From positions 3,658,001 to 3,722,000 of the forward strand of contig CP121336.1 in assembly GCA_043553855.1 (NCBI GenBank): a DNA stretch of 64,000 bases. The letters run 5' to 3'. The notes beneath the pieces were generated by a model. It did not search any database. It worked only from the letters and a program-made list of their open reading frames with translations, and was not told where the DNA came from. The translations under genes were made by a program, and so were the position numbers. Shown here in pieces: positions 8,764-18,119 of the stretch (its first letter is position 1; each line of letters starts with the position of its first letter). Source of the stretch: JAUIAS01 sp030425395. Its GTDB lineage: Bacteria; Pseudomonadota; Alphaproteobacteria; Rhodobacterales; Rhodobacteraceae.

Positions 8764-9215
8764 GATGCCCCTCGCATGGCCCGGATCAATACCGCGGCCC
8801 GTGCCACATCTGCAGCGGCGGGAATACGGACCACGACATTCGACCCGATCTCGACCGTCAGCGCGTCACACGCCCGGTCCTGTACCGCTTCTGAGGGAGC
8901 TGCCTCGACCGGCGATGCCAGAGCGATCTGCAGCGGCACGAAGGCAGGTTCCGGATTATTGAAAGCCGTTTCCGCGGAGGGAACTGACGCCATCAAATCC
9001 TCAGGCAGAACCAATTTTCCCTGACGCGCCAGACGGCGCCAATCCGAAAGCTGATGCGGAATGATGTCATGCCGTCTGGCCACATCAACTACCCGCACCC
9101 CAGGCTGAAAACTCTCGGCCACAATCCGCGCCTTCACATCGTCCGGCCAACGCCGGTTCCCCCGACGCGGCTCTGCAACCTCGCACTGCCCTGCAAATCC
9201 AATACCGTCAACCAT
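8760..9215 (-). CDS. tnpA: IS66 family helix-turn-helix protein TnpA
   Basis: A 151-residue protein starting at the ATG at 9215, which has GGAGG five to six bases upstream; an earlier in-frame start at 9242 would lack a ribosome site. The IS3/IS66-type HTH reads RRWPDDVKARIVAESFQPGVRVVDVARRH, followed by DIIPHQLSDWRRLARQGKL. The C-terminal half is variable and ends in VEIGSNVVVRIPAAADVARAAVLIRAMRG, as in IS66 ORF1 proteins. First gene of the IS transcript. Confidence 0.92.
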   Translation of the reverse strand: MVDGIGFAGQCEVAEPRRGNRRWPDDVKARIVAESFQPGVRVVDVARRHDIIPHQLSDWRRLARQGKLVLPEDLMASVPSAETAFNNPEPAFVPLQIALASPVEAAPSEAVQDRACDALTVEIGSNVVVRIPAAADVARAAVLIRAMRGAS

Positions 9216-9302
9216 GTTCGCCTCCATCTCGATGACGAACATGTCCGAAACTTCAGCCCGGCGCGGAACCTACGATATCAATGGGAACGGGACGGCGCTT
9301 AC

Positions 9303-9310
9303 CGAAAGCT
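9303..9310. repeat. Target-site duplication of the IS66 element, right copy
   Basis: CGAAAGCT, identical to 6568-6575. Its last base (9310) is also the third base of the trpE TAA stop on the minus strand, so the pre-insertion junction can be rebuilt by joining 6567 to 9303. Confidence 0.93.
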
Positions 9311-10821
9311 TACCGGTTACCCTGTGTGGCGAACCGGGCCGCATCCGCGGCGGCGCGACGAATGGCGTTGGATTTGTGCACGGTTTCTTCGTATTCCGCC
9401 TGTGCGTCGCTGTCATAGACCACGCCGCCTCCGGCCTGAATATAGAGCGTGTCATCCTTGACCACGGCGGTGCGCAGGGCAATGCACATGTCCATATCAC
9501 CGCCTGCACTGAAATATCCAACGCCGCCGCCATAGACGCCGCGTTTCTCCGGTTCAAGCTCGTCGATGATTTCCATCGCGCGCACCTTGGGCGCGCCCGA
9601 AACGGTGCCGGCGGGCATTCCAGCAAAAAACGCGTCGACCGCGTCTTTGCCCTCAGCCAGTTCGCCCACCACGTTGGACACGATATGCATCACGTGGGAG
9701 TACCGCTCGATGATGAATTGTTCCGTGGGGCGCACGGTGCCCGTTTTGGCAACGCGCCCGACATCGTTGCGTCCCAGGTCCAGAAGCATCAGGTGTTCTG
9801 CCAGCTCTTTTTCATCGGCCAGAAGGTCGGCTTCCAATGTGCGATCTTCTTCCGGCGTGGCCCCGCGCCGACGGGTGCCTGCAATGGGGCGAATGGTGAC
9901 TTCCTGACCGAACACCCGCACCAGAATTTCCGGGCTGGCCCCGATGACCTGAAAGCCGCCGAAATTGAAAAAGAACATGAACGGTGACGGATTGGTGCGC
10001 CGCAACGACCGATAGAGCGCGAACGGCGGGAGCGGAAACGGCTGCGCCCAGCGTTGCGATGGCACCACCTGAAAGATATCGCCAGCTCGGATGTAGTCCT
10101 TGGCCTTTTCCACGGCGGCGCGGTAAGCATCGGGGGTGAAATTCGACACCGGCGGCGGCAGCGTGTCCGCCTCGCCCATTTCGCGGCTGTCTGCGGGCAT
10201 CGCGCGTTCGAGATCGCGCACCGCGTCCATCACTCTTTCGGCGGCCTGCGCATAGGCGGCGCGGGCGCTCTGCCCATCGCTGACCCATGCCGGTGAAACC
10301 ACCGTCACCTCGCCCTTGACCCCATCCAGCACGACCACCACCGAGGGCCGCAGCATCACCGCATCGGGCAGGCCCAGCGGATCGGGGTTCACGTCCGGCA
10401 GGTGTTCCACAAGGCGCACCGTGTCATAGCCGAGATATCCAAACAATCCCGCCGCCGCCTGAGGCAGGTCGTCGGGCAGTGTGATCCGGCTTTCGGCGAT
10501 CAGCGCCCGCAGGTTATCCAGCGGATTGCCTTCCTGCGCCACGTCGGCATCCGGGTCGAACCGCGCATGCCGGTTGAGCGTTGAGCTTTCGCCCCGGCAC
10601 CGCCAGATTACGTCCGGCTTCATCCCGATGATGGAATAGCGACCGCGCACTTCGCCGCCAGTCACCGATTCCAGCACAAAGGCGTTTTCGGCGGCCCCCG
10701 TCAGCTTGAGCATCAGCGACACCGGCGTATCCAGATCCGCGGCCAACCGCGTGTAGACTACCTGATTTTCCCCCGCGTCATAGGCGCGGGAGAACCTGTC
10801 GAACTCTGGGGTTAGGGCCAT
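9310..10821 (-). CDS. trpE: Anthranilate synthase component I TrpE
   Basis: A 503-residue chorismate-using enzyme that forms anthranilate with TrpG. N-terminal regulatory motif LTGAAENAFVLESVTGGEVRGRYS includes the residues around the tryptophan feedback site. The catalytic half shows FQVVPSQRWAQPF, INPSP-like TNPSPFMFFFNF, PIAGTRRRG, LDLGRNDVGRV, VMHIVSNVVGEL and GAPKVRAMEIIDELEPEKRGVYGG. An AAGGA site overlaps the stop of the upstream prolyl isomerase, so the two are probably co-transcribed. An IS66 begins just after the stop codon, which removes the native 3' flank by 2.7 kb but leaves the protein intact. Confidence 0.97.
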   Translation of the reverse strand: MALTPEFDRFSRAYDAGENQVVYTRLAADLDTPVSLMLKLTGAAENAFVLESVTGGEVRGRYSIIGMKPDVIWRCRGESSTLNRHARFDPDADVAQEGNPLDNLRALIAESRITLPDDLPQAAAGLFGYLGYDTVRLVEHLPDVNPDPLGLPDAVMLRPSVVVVLDGVKGEVTVVSPAWVSDGQSARAAYAQAAERVMDAVRDLERAMPADSREMGEADTLPPPVSNFTPDAYRAAVEKAKDYIRAGDIFQVVPSQRWAQPFPLPPFALYRSLRRTNPSPFMFFFNFGGFQVIGASPEILVRVFGQEVTIRPIAGTRRRGATPEEDRTLEADLLADEKELAEHLMLLDLGRNDVGRVAKTGTVRPTEQFIIERYSHVMHIVSNVVGELAEGKDAVDAFFAGMPAGTVSGAPKVRAMEIIDELEPEKRGVYGGGVGYFSAGGDMDMCIALRTAVVKDDTLYIQAGGGVVYDSDAQAEYEETVHKSNAIRRAAADAARFATQGNR

Positions 10822-10830
10822 GGGTGATCC

Positions 10831-12672
10831 TTACTGAAAGGAGGACAGAACGGCGTTCAGCGCCTGTTGGTCGATCTGGGGCCGGGCGCGCAGCTGCACG
10901 TCGCGGACATAGGTTTCAAACACGGCCTGGGCCAGGGCCTGATCCAGCTCACCCGCCAGCGCATCGCGCAGACGCGCCATGTCTCCGCCGGTTTCTGCCG
11001 CGGCTGTGCCATCGAGGCGCAGAACAAAGGCCGCGCCGGGCGTTTCAATCACTCGGACCTCTCCCTCCTCCATGTCGAAGGCCGCAGAAACAAGCGACCG
11101 TGGCGCACCGTCGATCACGCCCGAACGGACCAGATCGCTGACCTTGTTTGCCTCCAGCCCGGCGGTGGCAAAGCCCCCGTCAGTCTTGAGCGTGTCTGCC
11201 TGCGCGCGCGCCTGATCGGCCAGAGCGCGGCCAAGGGCATCGGCGCGCCAGTCCCGCGCCACACGATCGCGCGCGTCGGCAAAGGGTTCGGGGCGCGGCT
11301 CGAGCCGTTCATCCACGCGCAGGGCAAAAACGCCACCGTCATCCATGTAGGCGATCTCGGGATAGTCATCGACCGACGCGGCTGCTGCCGCTTCGCGGAA
11401 CCCTTCGTAGGCTGCGATCCCGTCGCTGCTTCCGTTCGTCCAGTCGATTGTGCCGAGGGTCATGTCGGTTTCGGAAGCGAGGTCTTCCAGCGTGGCCCCA
11501 CCGGCGAGCATGTCGTCAAAGCTTTGGGCGCTGGTCTCGATCACCCGGCGGGCACGGTCCTGCGCCAGTTCGGCGCGCAATTCAGCGCGGGCCTCGTCGA
11601 ACGGCGTCACCTGTGCGGCAAGAATGCCATTCACGCGGAACAGGGCCGGGCCGATTGAGGTCGGCAGCGGGCCGACCACAGCACCGGCATCCGCCGCGAA
11701 CACGTCTGCCCCTGCGGCATCCAAATCGGTTTGCGTGACGTCTCCCAGATCCACATCCCCAAGCGTCAACCCACGTTGCTCGACGAGCAATTCAAAGGTG
11801 GTCCCGCCAACGGCAAGCTGCGCCATCGCATCGGTTGCGGCCGCGTCATCTGCAAAGATCAGGCGTTCGACGAGGCGGCGCTCGGGGCGATCGTAATCGT
11901 CCTTGCGTTCGTCATAGAGCGCGCGCAGCGCCTCTTCGTCGACCTCGACGCTGTCCAACAGGGCATCCGGGGTCAACGAAGCATATGTGATCTTTTTGGT
12001 CAAAGGCAGGGTATAGGCGTCGATGTTATCTTCGTAGAACGCTTTCAGGGTCGCGTCATCGGGATCGGCCAGCGGCGTGGTCAGCGCCTCTTCGCCAAGC
12101 CGCGCCCAGGTCAGATCGCGGCGGGCTCCCACGAATTCGACGATCACATCGGTCAGCGTATCGGGCATGGCGATACCGCCGGTGATTGCCTGTTGCACGA
12201 TGGTCCGGGCGCTTTCATCGCGCAGGTCGTCTTCGAATTCGGCCACGGTGATGCCCGCGTTTTGCAGGGCAAAGCGATAGGTTTCTGGGTCGAACGCGCC
12301 GTTCAGGCCCTGAAAGGCCTGAATGTTCACGATCTCGCGTTGCAGGTTCTCGTCGCCCATCGACAGGCCGATTTCGGTCGCCTCGTTATCGAGAGAGGCG
12401 AGCGTGACCAGACGGCCCAACACGATCTGGTCAAGGCCCAGTTCCTGCAGGCGAGAGGCAGGCAGGCGCTGGCCGGTCTGGGCCTCGACGGCGCGAACCT
12501 CGCGTTGAAGCTCGCGGGCAAATTCGTCAATGCCGATGGGTTCTTCGCCGGCCATGCCCACCGAACGGACGGTGCCAGAGAAATTCGTAGCACCAAAACC
12601 GGCAAGGCCGATGATCAGCAGGCCAAGAAGCACCCAGACGGCGGTTTTCGAAACTGTATTGCGCGCGGCCAT
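10831..12672 (-). CDS. SurA/PpiD-type peptidylprolyl isomerase, membrane-anchored
   Basis: A 613-residue protein with one N-terminal membrane helix (about residues 11-30, VWVLLGLLIIGLAGFG) after a short basic tail, a SurA_N-like chaperone region (EPIGIDEFARELQREVRAVE) and a parvulin-type rotamase segment around residues 245-360. The C-terminal part is acidic and helical. The topology matches PpiD: anchored in the inner membrane with the chaperone in the periplasm, helping outer-membrane protein folding. It lies nine bases upstream of trpE on the same strand, an arrangement I associate with Rhodobacteraceae. Catalytic competence of the parvulin domain cannot be judged by eye. Confidence 0.88.
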   Translation of the reverse strand: MAARNTVSKTAVWVLLGLLIIGLAGFGATNFSGTVRSVGMAGEEPIGIDEFARELQREVRAVEAQTGQRLPASRLQELGLDQIVLGRLVTLASLDNEATEIGLSMGDENLQREIVNIQAFQGLNGAFDPETYRFALQNAGITVAEFEDDLRDESARTIVQQAITGGIAMPDTLTDVIVEFVGARRDLTWARLGEEALTTPLADPDDATLKAFYEDNIDAYTLPLTKKITYASLTPDALLDSVEVDEEALRALYDERKDDYDRPERRLVERLIFADDAAATDAMAQLAVGGTTFELLVEQRGLTLGDVDLGDVTQTDLDAAGADVFAADAGAVVGPLPTSIGPALFRVNGILAAQVTPFDEARAELRAELAQDRARRVIETSAQSFDDMLAGGATLEDLASETDMTLGTIDWTNGSSDGIAAYEGFREAAAAASVDDYPEIAYMDDGGVFALRVDERLEPRPEPFADARDRVARDWRADALGRALADQARAQADTLKTDGGFATAGLEANKVSDLVRSGVIDGAPRSLVSAAFDMEEGEVRVIETPGAAFVLRLDGTAAAETGGDMARLRDALAGELDQALAQAVFETYVRDVQLRARPQIDQQALNAVLSSFQ

Positions 12673-12747
12673 GACGCCCCCTTTTGCTCAGTTGGTCCGT
12701 ATCTACGCGCGACGGCTGGCAGGGACAAGATCAGAAGAAAGCCAAGA

Positions 12748-13920
12748 TCAGAACGAAAGGCCCGACAGGCGAGAAAAGAACGCGGCGATGCCGGGGCGAT
12801 CCAGATTGGCAAAAGCAATGCGCAAGTGCCGCGCGCCGTGGCCGTCGTCGGTTTCGGGAACGAACATGGTCGCGGGCAACAACAGGATCCCTGCCTCGGA
12901 CACAAGGCGGCGGGCGACGTCCTGCGCGCCCATGTCGAAAGGGTGGGACACATAGGCGAAATAAGCGCCCAATCCGGCAAGCCCCCAGCCCCGATCGGCC
13001 AGCGCCGAGAACCCCTCGGACATGGCGGCGCGGCGGGCCAGAACCTCAAGGCGTTCGCCGGCCAGCCAGTCATCCAGATTGCGCAGCCCCCAAAGCGCGC
13101 CAATCTGGCCGACCTGCGCCGGGCAGATTGTCACCGTATCGAGAAACTTTTCAATTTGCGCCAGCCGCGCAGGGTCTGTGACCAGCGCGCCAACCCGGTG
13201 CCCGGTCAAGCGGTAGGCCTTGGAAAAGGAATAAAGGTGGATCAGGGTTTCGCGCCAGTCGGGGTCGGTGAACAGATCGTGCGGGGCCCCGTCGCTTGCG
13301 TGAAAATCACGGTAGGTTTCATCCACCACCAGCGCGATGCCCCGCGACTTGGCAAGATCGTACAACGCGCGCAAGAGCGCGGGGGGATATTCGACACCGG
13401 CGGGATTGTTCGGGCTGACCAGCACGATGGCGCGGGTGCGCGGTCCGATCAACGCGGCGGCGGCCTGCGGATCGGGCAGAAGATCCGCACCGGTGGGCAG
13501 GGGCACAGCGCGCACACCCGCCATATCCAGCCACATCTTGTGGTTGAAATACCACGGCGTTGGGAGAATGACCTCATCCCCTTCGGCGGTCAGCGATGCC
13601 ATCGTGGCCGCGAATGCCTCGTTGCAGCCTGCGGTGATGGCGACATCCGCCGCCGTCACGGCGCCGCCGTAAAGGCGCTGAATGCGCCCGGCCAGTTCCT
13701 CGCGTAGCGCGGGAAGGCCCAGAACAGGGCCATAGAGATGGGCGGCCGGATCGTCCAGAACTGCCTGAGCCAAGGCTTCGCGCAAGGCACGCGGCGGCGG
13801 GTCCACCGGCGCGGCCTGGCTGACGTTCATCAAAGGACGGTCTTTCGCGAACTCGACCCCGTCGAGCCAGCGATAGGCTTCCGGGATGGGCGGGGAGAAT
13901 GTCGCGGAGGTTCGGGTCAA
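12748..13920 (-). CDS. PLP-dependent aminotransferase, class I/II
   Basis: A fold-type I aminotransferase of about 390 residues. Visible landmarks are LHLYGPVLGLPALREELA-like HLYGPVLGLPALREEL, TAGCNEAFAATMASL, SPNNPAGVEYP, VVDETYRDF and the PLP-lysine motif YSFSKAYRLTGHRVG. I favour a TTG start at 13920 because AGGAAAG lies eight bases upstream; an ATG at 13956 in the same frame has no such site and adds twelve very basic residues. The substrate cannot be assigned. The same class of enzyme appears again at 25550. Confidence 0.87.
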   Translation of the reverse strand: MTRTSATFSPPIPEAYRWLDGVEFAKDRPLMNVSQAAPVDPPPRALREALAQAVLDDPAAHLYGPVLGLPALREELAGRIQRLYGGAVTAADVAITAGCNEAFAATMASLTAEGDEVILPTPWYFNHKMWLDMAGVRAVPLPTGADLLPDPQAAAALIGPRTRAIVLVSPNNPAGVEYPPALLRALYDLAKSRGIALVVDETYRDFHASDGAPHDLFTDPDWRETLIHLYSFSKAYRLTGHRVGALVTDPARLAQIEKFLDTVTICPAQVGQIGALWGLRNLDDWLAGERLEVLARRAAMSEGFSALADRGWGLAGLGAYFAYVSHPFDMGAQDVARRLVSEAGILLLPATMFVPETDDGHGARHLRIAFANLDRPGIAAFFSRLSGLSF

Positions 13921-13990
13921 AGTCGCGTCTTTCCTAGTTGAGCGCCTTCGGCGCACATGATGGTTTTGCGCTGCCTGCGGCAGCGCGACG

Positions 13991-14061
13991 CCTCCGGCGG
14001 GAGTATTTGGTGCCAGAAGAAGGGCGTGTCGGGTTGCTGCTTCTTCTGGCCAAAAATACTC
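13991..14061. repeat. Intergenic inverted repeat, copy B
   Basis: Two arms face each other: CCTCCGGCGGGAGTATTTGG plus a CCAGAAGAAG tail at 13991-14021, and GCTTCTTCTGGCC with AAAAATACTC at 14039-14061. They can fold into a long imperfect stem between the aminotransferase and gpt genes. The modules match copies at 6449, 22869 and 41891. Confidence 0.7.
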
Positions 14062-14103
14062 AAACTGCGGACCGTTCGCTGTTGTTCCGCCGGTTTGGGT
14101 GGC

Positions 14104-14622
14104 TCAGGGACCGTTGCGGTAGGGTTCCACGTATTGCAGGGCCATGTCCCAGGGAAAGAAGATCCAGGTGTCCTGGCTGACTTCGGTGATGAAGGTTTCC
14201 ACTTGCGGGCGGCCCTGGGGTTTGGCGTAGACCGTGGCCACGTGCGCCTTGGGATAGAGAGAGCGCACCAGTTCAAGAGTTTTGCCGCTGTCAACGAGGT
14301 CGTCGATGATCAGGATGCCTTCACCGTCGCCCATCAGGGCCGGGTCGGGGGATTTCAGAACTTCGGCATCTCGGCGGTCATCGGCCTTGCCGCCGCCCGA
14401 GTGATAGCTTTTGACGCTGATCGTATCGACGGTGCGGATGTCCAGTTCGCGGGCCACGATCATGGCGGGGGCCATTCCGCCGCGCGTGATCGCCACGACG
14501 GCCTTCCAGCCGCCGTCGTCCGGGCCTTGGCCGTCGAGGCGCCATGCAAGAGCGCGGCTGTCGCGGTGGATCTGGTCCCAGCTGACGTGGAAGCCTTTTT
14601 CATGTGGCAGGCGGTCTGTCAT
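14104..14622 (-). CDS. gpt: Xanthine (xanthine-guanine) phosphoribosyltransferase
   Basis: A 172-residue purine salvage enzyme that converts guanine, xanthine or hypoxanthine to nucleotides using PRPP. The PRPP loop is GILIIDDLVDSGKTLELVR (about residues 102-120), and the start MTDRLPHEKGFHVSWDQIHRDSRALAWRL is typical of Gpt. I use the ATG at 14622, which has GGAGAG seven bases upstream, not the in-frame ATG at 14643. It is likely peripheral to the inner membrane or cytosolic. Neighbours are fabI upstream and an aminotransferase downstream. Confidence 0.93.
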   Translation of the reverse strand: MTDRLPHEKGFHVSWDQIHRDSRALAWRLDGQGPDDGGWKAVVAITRGGMAPAMIVARELDIRTVDTISVKSYHSGGGKADDRRDAEVLKSPDPALMGDGEGILIIDDLVDSGKTLELVRSLYPKAHVATVYAKPQGRPQVETFITEVSQDTWIFFPWDMALQYVEPYRNGP

Positions 14623-14699
14623 GATGTCTCTCTCCGAAAACAAATGCGGTGGCCGGGGCCGGTGGCTGGGGGCGGCTTCTGGGGGCGGATCTGGCCGGG

Positions 14700-15506
<807 letters not shown>

Positions 15507-15623
15507 CGTCGTTTCCTCTGCCATCTATAACTGTATCCAAGGACTTTCCTTTAGGCTATTGGACAAACGCCATCAAGTCTGCGCTTGGATATCACAGCGA
15601 CGGCGCAGCACAGGAGACACCGA

Positions 15624-16229
15624 ATGAGCGACCGGACAGGACTATTCTCGGGCGACGATCCGTTTGCCATTGCCCGTGCATGGTTGGCCGAGGCCGAACA
15701 GAGCGAGGTGAACGATCCCAATGCCATAGCGCTTGGCACCGTCGATGGGGACGGATTGCCAAACGTACGGATGGTACTTCTGAAAGAGATCGAGGCGGAT
15801 GCCTTTGTCTTTTATACCAATTACGAAAGCACCAAAGCCCGCGAAATTGATCAGGCGGGCAAGGCGGCGTTCGTGATGCATTGGAAATCCTTGCGCCGCC
15901 AGATTCGCGTTCGCGGTATGGTTGAGCGCGAGGAGGGGCCGCAGGCGGATGACTATTACAAGTCCCGCTCTCTTAAAAGCCGGCTAGGCGCGTGGGCGTC
16001 GCGGCAATCCCAACCGCTGGGCAGCCGGTCCGTCTTGATGGCCGAGGTGGCACGGGTCACGGCCCGGCACGGCACCGATCCGGAGCGCCCACCGTTCTGG
16101 GGCGGCTATCGTATCAGACCACTTGAGATCGAATTCTGGGCGGATGGGGCGTTCCGGTTGCATGATCGTTTTGTTTGGAATAGGGCCGCGCTATCGGCGG
16201 ATTGGCGCGTAACGCGTTTGCAGCCATAA
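15624..16229 (+). CDS. pdxH: Pyridoxamine/pyridoxine 5'-phosphate oxidase PdxH
   Basis: A 201-residue FMN enzyme that makes pyridoxal 5'-phosphate from PNP or PMP. The start at 15624 has AGGAGA in front. Family motifs: NAIALGTVDGDGLPNVRMVLLKEI (FMN and substrate region), FYTNYESTKAREI, VMHWKSLRRQIRVRG, SRLGAWASRQSQPL, and the C-terminal PPFWGGYRIRPLEIEFW...RLHDRFVW signature. The product serves the several PLP aminotransferases in this window, but that link is general metabolism and not an operon. Confidence 0.95.
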   Translation: MSDRTGLFSGDDPFAIARAWLAEAEQSEVNDPNAIALGTVDGDGLPNVRMVLLKEIEADAFVFYTNYESTKAREIDQAGKAAFVMHWKSLRRQIRVRGMVEREEGPQADDYYKSRSLKSRLGAWASRQSQPLGSRSVLMAEVARVTARHGTDPERPPFWGGYRIRPLEIEFWADGAFRLHDRFVWNRAALSADWRVTRLQP

Positions 16230-16356
16230 GCGCAAATTTGCTAGTAATTTATAATGTGTATTTTGTTTAGACAATTATTTCGTTAGGGCCATCCGTCTCG
16301 TTGCGCGAGGCAGGATAGTCAAATCAAATAAGAAGGTGGGGAAAGTGGCAGAAGAT
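16230..16356 (+). promoter_or_regulatory. AT-rich promoter and leader of the cold-shock gene
   Basis: The gap between pdxH and the cold-shock gene is AT-rich and contains TATAAT at 16250-16255, leaving an untranslated leader of roughly 80-100 bases. Long structured leaders are typical of cold-shock mRNAs. No convincing -35 element was found. Confidence 0.35.
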
Positions 16357-16869
16357 ATGAGCACATCAATCCGTGTCTCAGGAACGGTAAAGTGGTTCGA
16401 TCCCGTAAAGGGATTTGGGTTTGTCATGGCTGATGGTGGTGGTGAAGATATCCTGCTGCACATCAACGTGTTGCGGAATTTTGGACAGAATTCCGTGGCA
16501 AATGATTCGCGCGTTGAAATTGTGGCCTGTCGGACCGAACGCGGCATTCAGGCGACCGAGATCGTGAGCATCGTTCCACCAGAGCGGGAAAAGTCTGCGG
16601 AGCTGGGTGAATTGGCCGATGTGCCACGCGAGACCATCAAGCAGGTTGCTCTGGAACCGGCGCGGGTCAAGTGGTTTGATCGGGCCAAAGGGTTCGGGTT
16701 TGCCAACGTGTTTGGGCGCGACGAAGACGTGTTCCTGCATATCGAGGTGATCCGGGCGTCGGGTTTGGCGGATCTGCAACCCGGCGAGGCGTTGGCCGTT
16801 CGGGTGATAGATGGCAAGCGGGGCCGCATGGCGGCCGAGGTGCTTGCCTGGGACGCGGCAACAGAATGA
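16336..16869 (+). CDS. Double cold-shock-domain protein
   Basis: Two CspA-type cold-shock domains in one chain of 170-177 residues. The first (about residues 14-75) has SGTVKWFDPVKGFGFVMADG and DILLHINVL; the second (about 110-172) has ARVKWFDRAKGFGFANVFG and DVFLHIEVIRASG. Each keeps the RNP1-like KGFGF and the FLH/LLH RNA-binding strands, so the protein should bind single-stranded RNA. The start is uncertain: GTG at 16336, or the ATG at 16357 (MSTSIRVSG). The linker is acidic. Two-domain Csp proteins are common in alphaproteobacteria. It overlaps the DUF192 gene by four bases. Confidence 0.9.
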   Translation: MGKVAEDMSTSIRVSGTVKWFDPVKGFGFVMADGGGEDILLHINVLRNFGQNSVANDSRVEIVACRTERGIQATEIVSIVPPEREKSAELGELADVPRETIKQVALEPARVKWFDRAKGFGFANVFGRDEDVFLHIEVIRASGLADLQPGEALAVRVIDGKRGRMAAEVLAWDAATE

Positions 16870-17366
16870 TTGCGCGGGACTTTACAGGGGCGTTTCGCCG
16901 GTTTGTCGGCGCGGCGGTTCTGTTTGTGGCCAGTGTCGGGCTTGGTGCAACGGCGGTGCGGGCAGAGTGCCGGGCAGATCAGGTGGATCTGCGGGGAAGC
17001 TGGGGGCAGATGCGGTTTTCTGTCGAAGTGGCCGACGATCCCCGTGAACGCGCACGCGGGCTGATGTTTCGCGAAAGCATGGGCAACTACAACGGAATGC
17101 TGTTCGTTTATGAGTTCCCTCAGAAGGTTGCCTTCTGGATGAAAAACACGCTGATCCCTCTCGACATGATATTTGTCGATGAGCAGGGGCAGGTTGCGCA
17201 TGTGCACCATGAAGCCGTGCCGGGCGATCTGTCACCGATCCCCGGTGGCGACAATATTTTCGCCGTGCTGGAGATCAACGGCGGGTTGGCGCGGCGCTTT
17301 GGGATCGGGCCCGGAGACGTGATGCGGCACCCATCTTTTCAGACCGATCCGATTTGGCCCTGCTAA
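16866..17366 (+). CDS. DUF192 family exported protein
   Basis: A 166-residue protein with a cleavable signal peptide (hydrophobic core FVGAAVLFVASVGLGATAV, likely cut after VRA near residue 33). The mature part is a DUF192 domain: FSVEVADDPRERARGLMFRESM, MLFVYEFPQKVAFWMKNTLIPLDMIFVD, and ILEINGGLARRFGIGPGDVM. The family has no proven function. It is translationally coupled to the cold-shock gene by a four-base overlap and is followed by tRNA-Pro. Confidence 0.9.
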   Translation: MIARDFTGAFRRFVGAAVLFVASVGLGATAVRAECRADQVDLRGSWGQMRFSVEVADDPRERARGLMFRESMGNYNGMLFVYEFPQKVAFWMKNTLIPLDMIFVDEQGQVAHVHHEAVPGDLSPIPGGDNIFAVLEINGGLARRFGIGPGDVMRHPSFQTDPIWPC

Positions 17367-17420
17367 GGCGGTTTTTGGGCTTTTCAAAACCGATTGGCGA
17401 GGATAGGAAGGCGCACGGTC

Positions 17421-17497
17421 CGGGGCGTGGCGCAGTCTGGTAGCGCACCTGTTTTGGGTACAGGGGGTCGTGAGTTCGAATCTCGCCGCCCCGACCA
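17421..17497 (+). tRNA. tRNA-Pro (anticodon TGG)
   Basis: A 77-base cloverleaf with the acceptor stem CGGGGCG/CGCCCCG, discriminator A and an encoded CCA. The anticodon loop is TTTTGGG with anticodon TGG, and the T arm is GTTCGAATC. A spurious minus-strand frame across it encodes a familiar antisense-tRNA peptide and was ignored. Confidence 0.97.
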
Positions 17498-17521
17498 TTT
17501 CCAACATATTGGAACGCGACA

Positions 17522-17542
17522 CGACCGGCATCTTGCCGGTCG
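17522..17542 (+). terminator. Hairpin downstream of tRNA-Pro
   Basis: CGACCGGC and GCCGGTCG form an 8-bp perfect stem with a 5-base loop, 25 bases after the tRNA. There is no T-run, so termination or processing is inferred from position only. The rest of the interval to nrdJ (17543-18119) holds the NrdR boxes and no gene I can support. Confidence 0.4.
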
Positions 17543-17902
17543 CGCTGCGCGTTTGTTCAGAATCGCCTGACTGTGATCTGCCACTACATTTGGTAGCGGT
17601 TTGGCGCTGCCTTCTACCACATCGTGTGAAATCTTCGGGGGAGCCGGATTCTGCGGGCGGTGCCGTGGCGTGATGGGTGCCCGAGTGCAACAGTTTCGGC
17701 GGCCAAATCGGGCGAGGCGATTCTCTCCCGGATTTTGGGAAATCCGCATCAATATCCAGCAAGACACCGCAAAATAAGCGAGATTTCCGTTTAGCTGCGC
17801 GCGGGGTCAAATGACTGAATCAGTCCCTTTGAAAGAGCGTTCACGGGTCAACACAAAAGTTTTCATTTTTCGTCAAAAATGCCGTTGACCGAACCCATCA
17901 GA

Positions 17903-17949
17903 ATACGCCAGTTTGTGCGGGCAAGTCGCTGAGCCACTAGATGTAGTGT
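17903..17949 (+). promoter_or_regulatory. Two candidate NrdR boxes upstream of nrdJ
   Basis: The 16 bases at 17934-17949 (CCACTAGATGTAGTGT) match the NrdR consensus ACACWATATATWGTGT at 13 positions. A weaker box at 17903-17918 matches at 9, including the outer arms. They lie 31 bases apart, the phasing known for paired NrdR sites. A TTGACC at 17885 could be the -35 element, so bound NrdR would cover the promoter. Confidence 0.6.
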
Positions 17950-18119
17950 TGGTGGGCAGCGGGGTGTGGGGACACGGCAATACACTTTGATACAAAAGGC
18001 GGCGAAGCCAGTGCGCGCGGGCAACCGGGCAGCGCAGCAGGGTGTTTTGACTGTCGGTTCCGGAAAAACAAAATTTTGCGCCTTTGACAGGCGCGCGTGG
18101 TCAGACAGAGGCAGCTGCG

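Larger units (their letters stand above)
6576..9302 (-). mobile_element. Complete IS66-family insertion sequence (2727 bp)
   Basis: The left end reads GTATGCGCCGTCC and the right end, on the other strand, GTAAGCGCCGTCC. Over the terminal 25 bases the two inverted repeats match at 21 positions and share TTCCCATTG. An exact 8-bp duplication (CGAAAGCT) flanks both ends. Inside are the three standard IS66 genes in order tnpA-tnpB-tnpC on the minus strand, all open and full length. The perfect duplication and intact genes point to a recent and possibly still mobile insertion. It landed at the last base of the trpE stop codon, leaving the stop as TAA. Confidence 0.95.

Noticed and set aside
17384..17810. 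Minus-strand frames of 127-192 residues across tRNA-Pro
   Set aside because: They contain the RRDSNSRPPVPKTGALPDCA-type peptide that arises from reading antisense to a tRNA, a well-known false gene.
17543..18119. Cobalamin riboswitch upstream of nrdJ
   Set aside because: No B12 box or extended structured leader was found; the NrdR-like boxes explain the region better.
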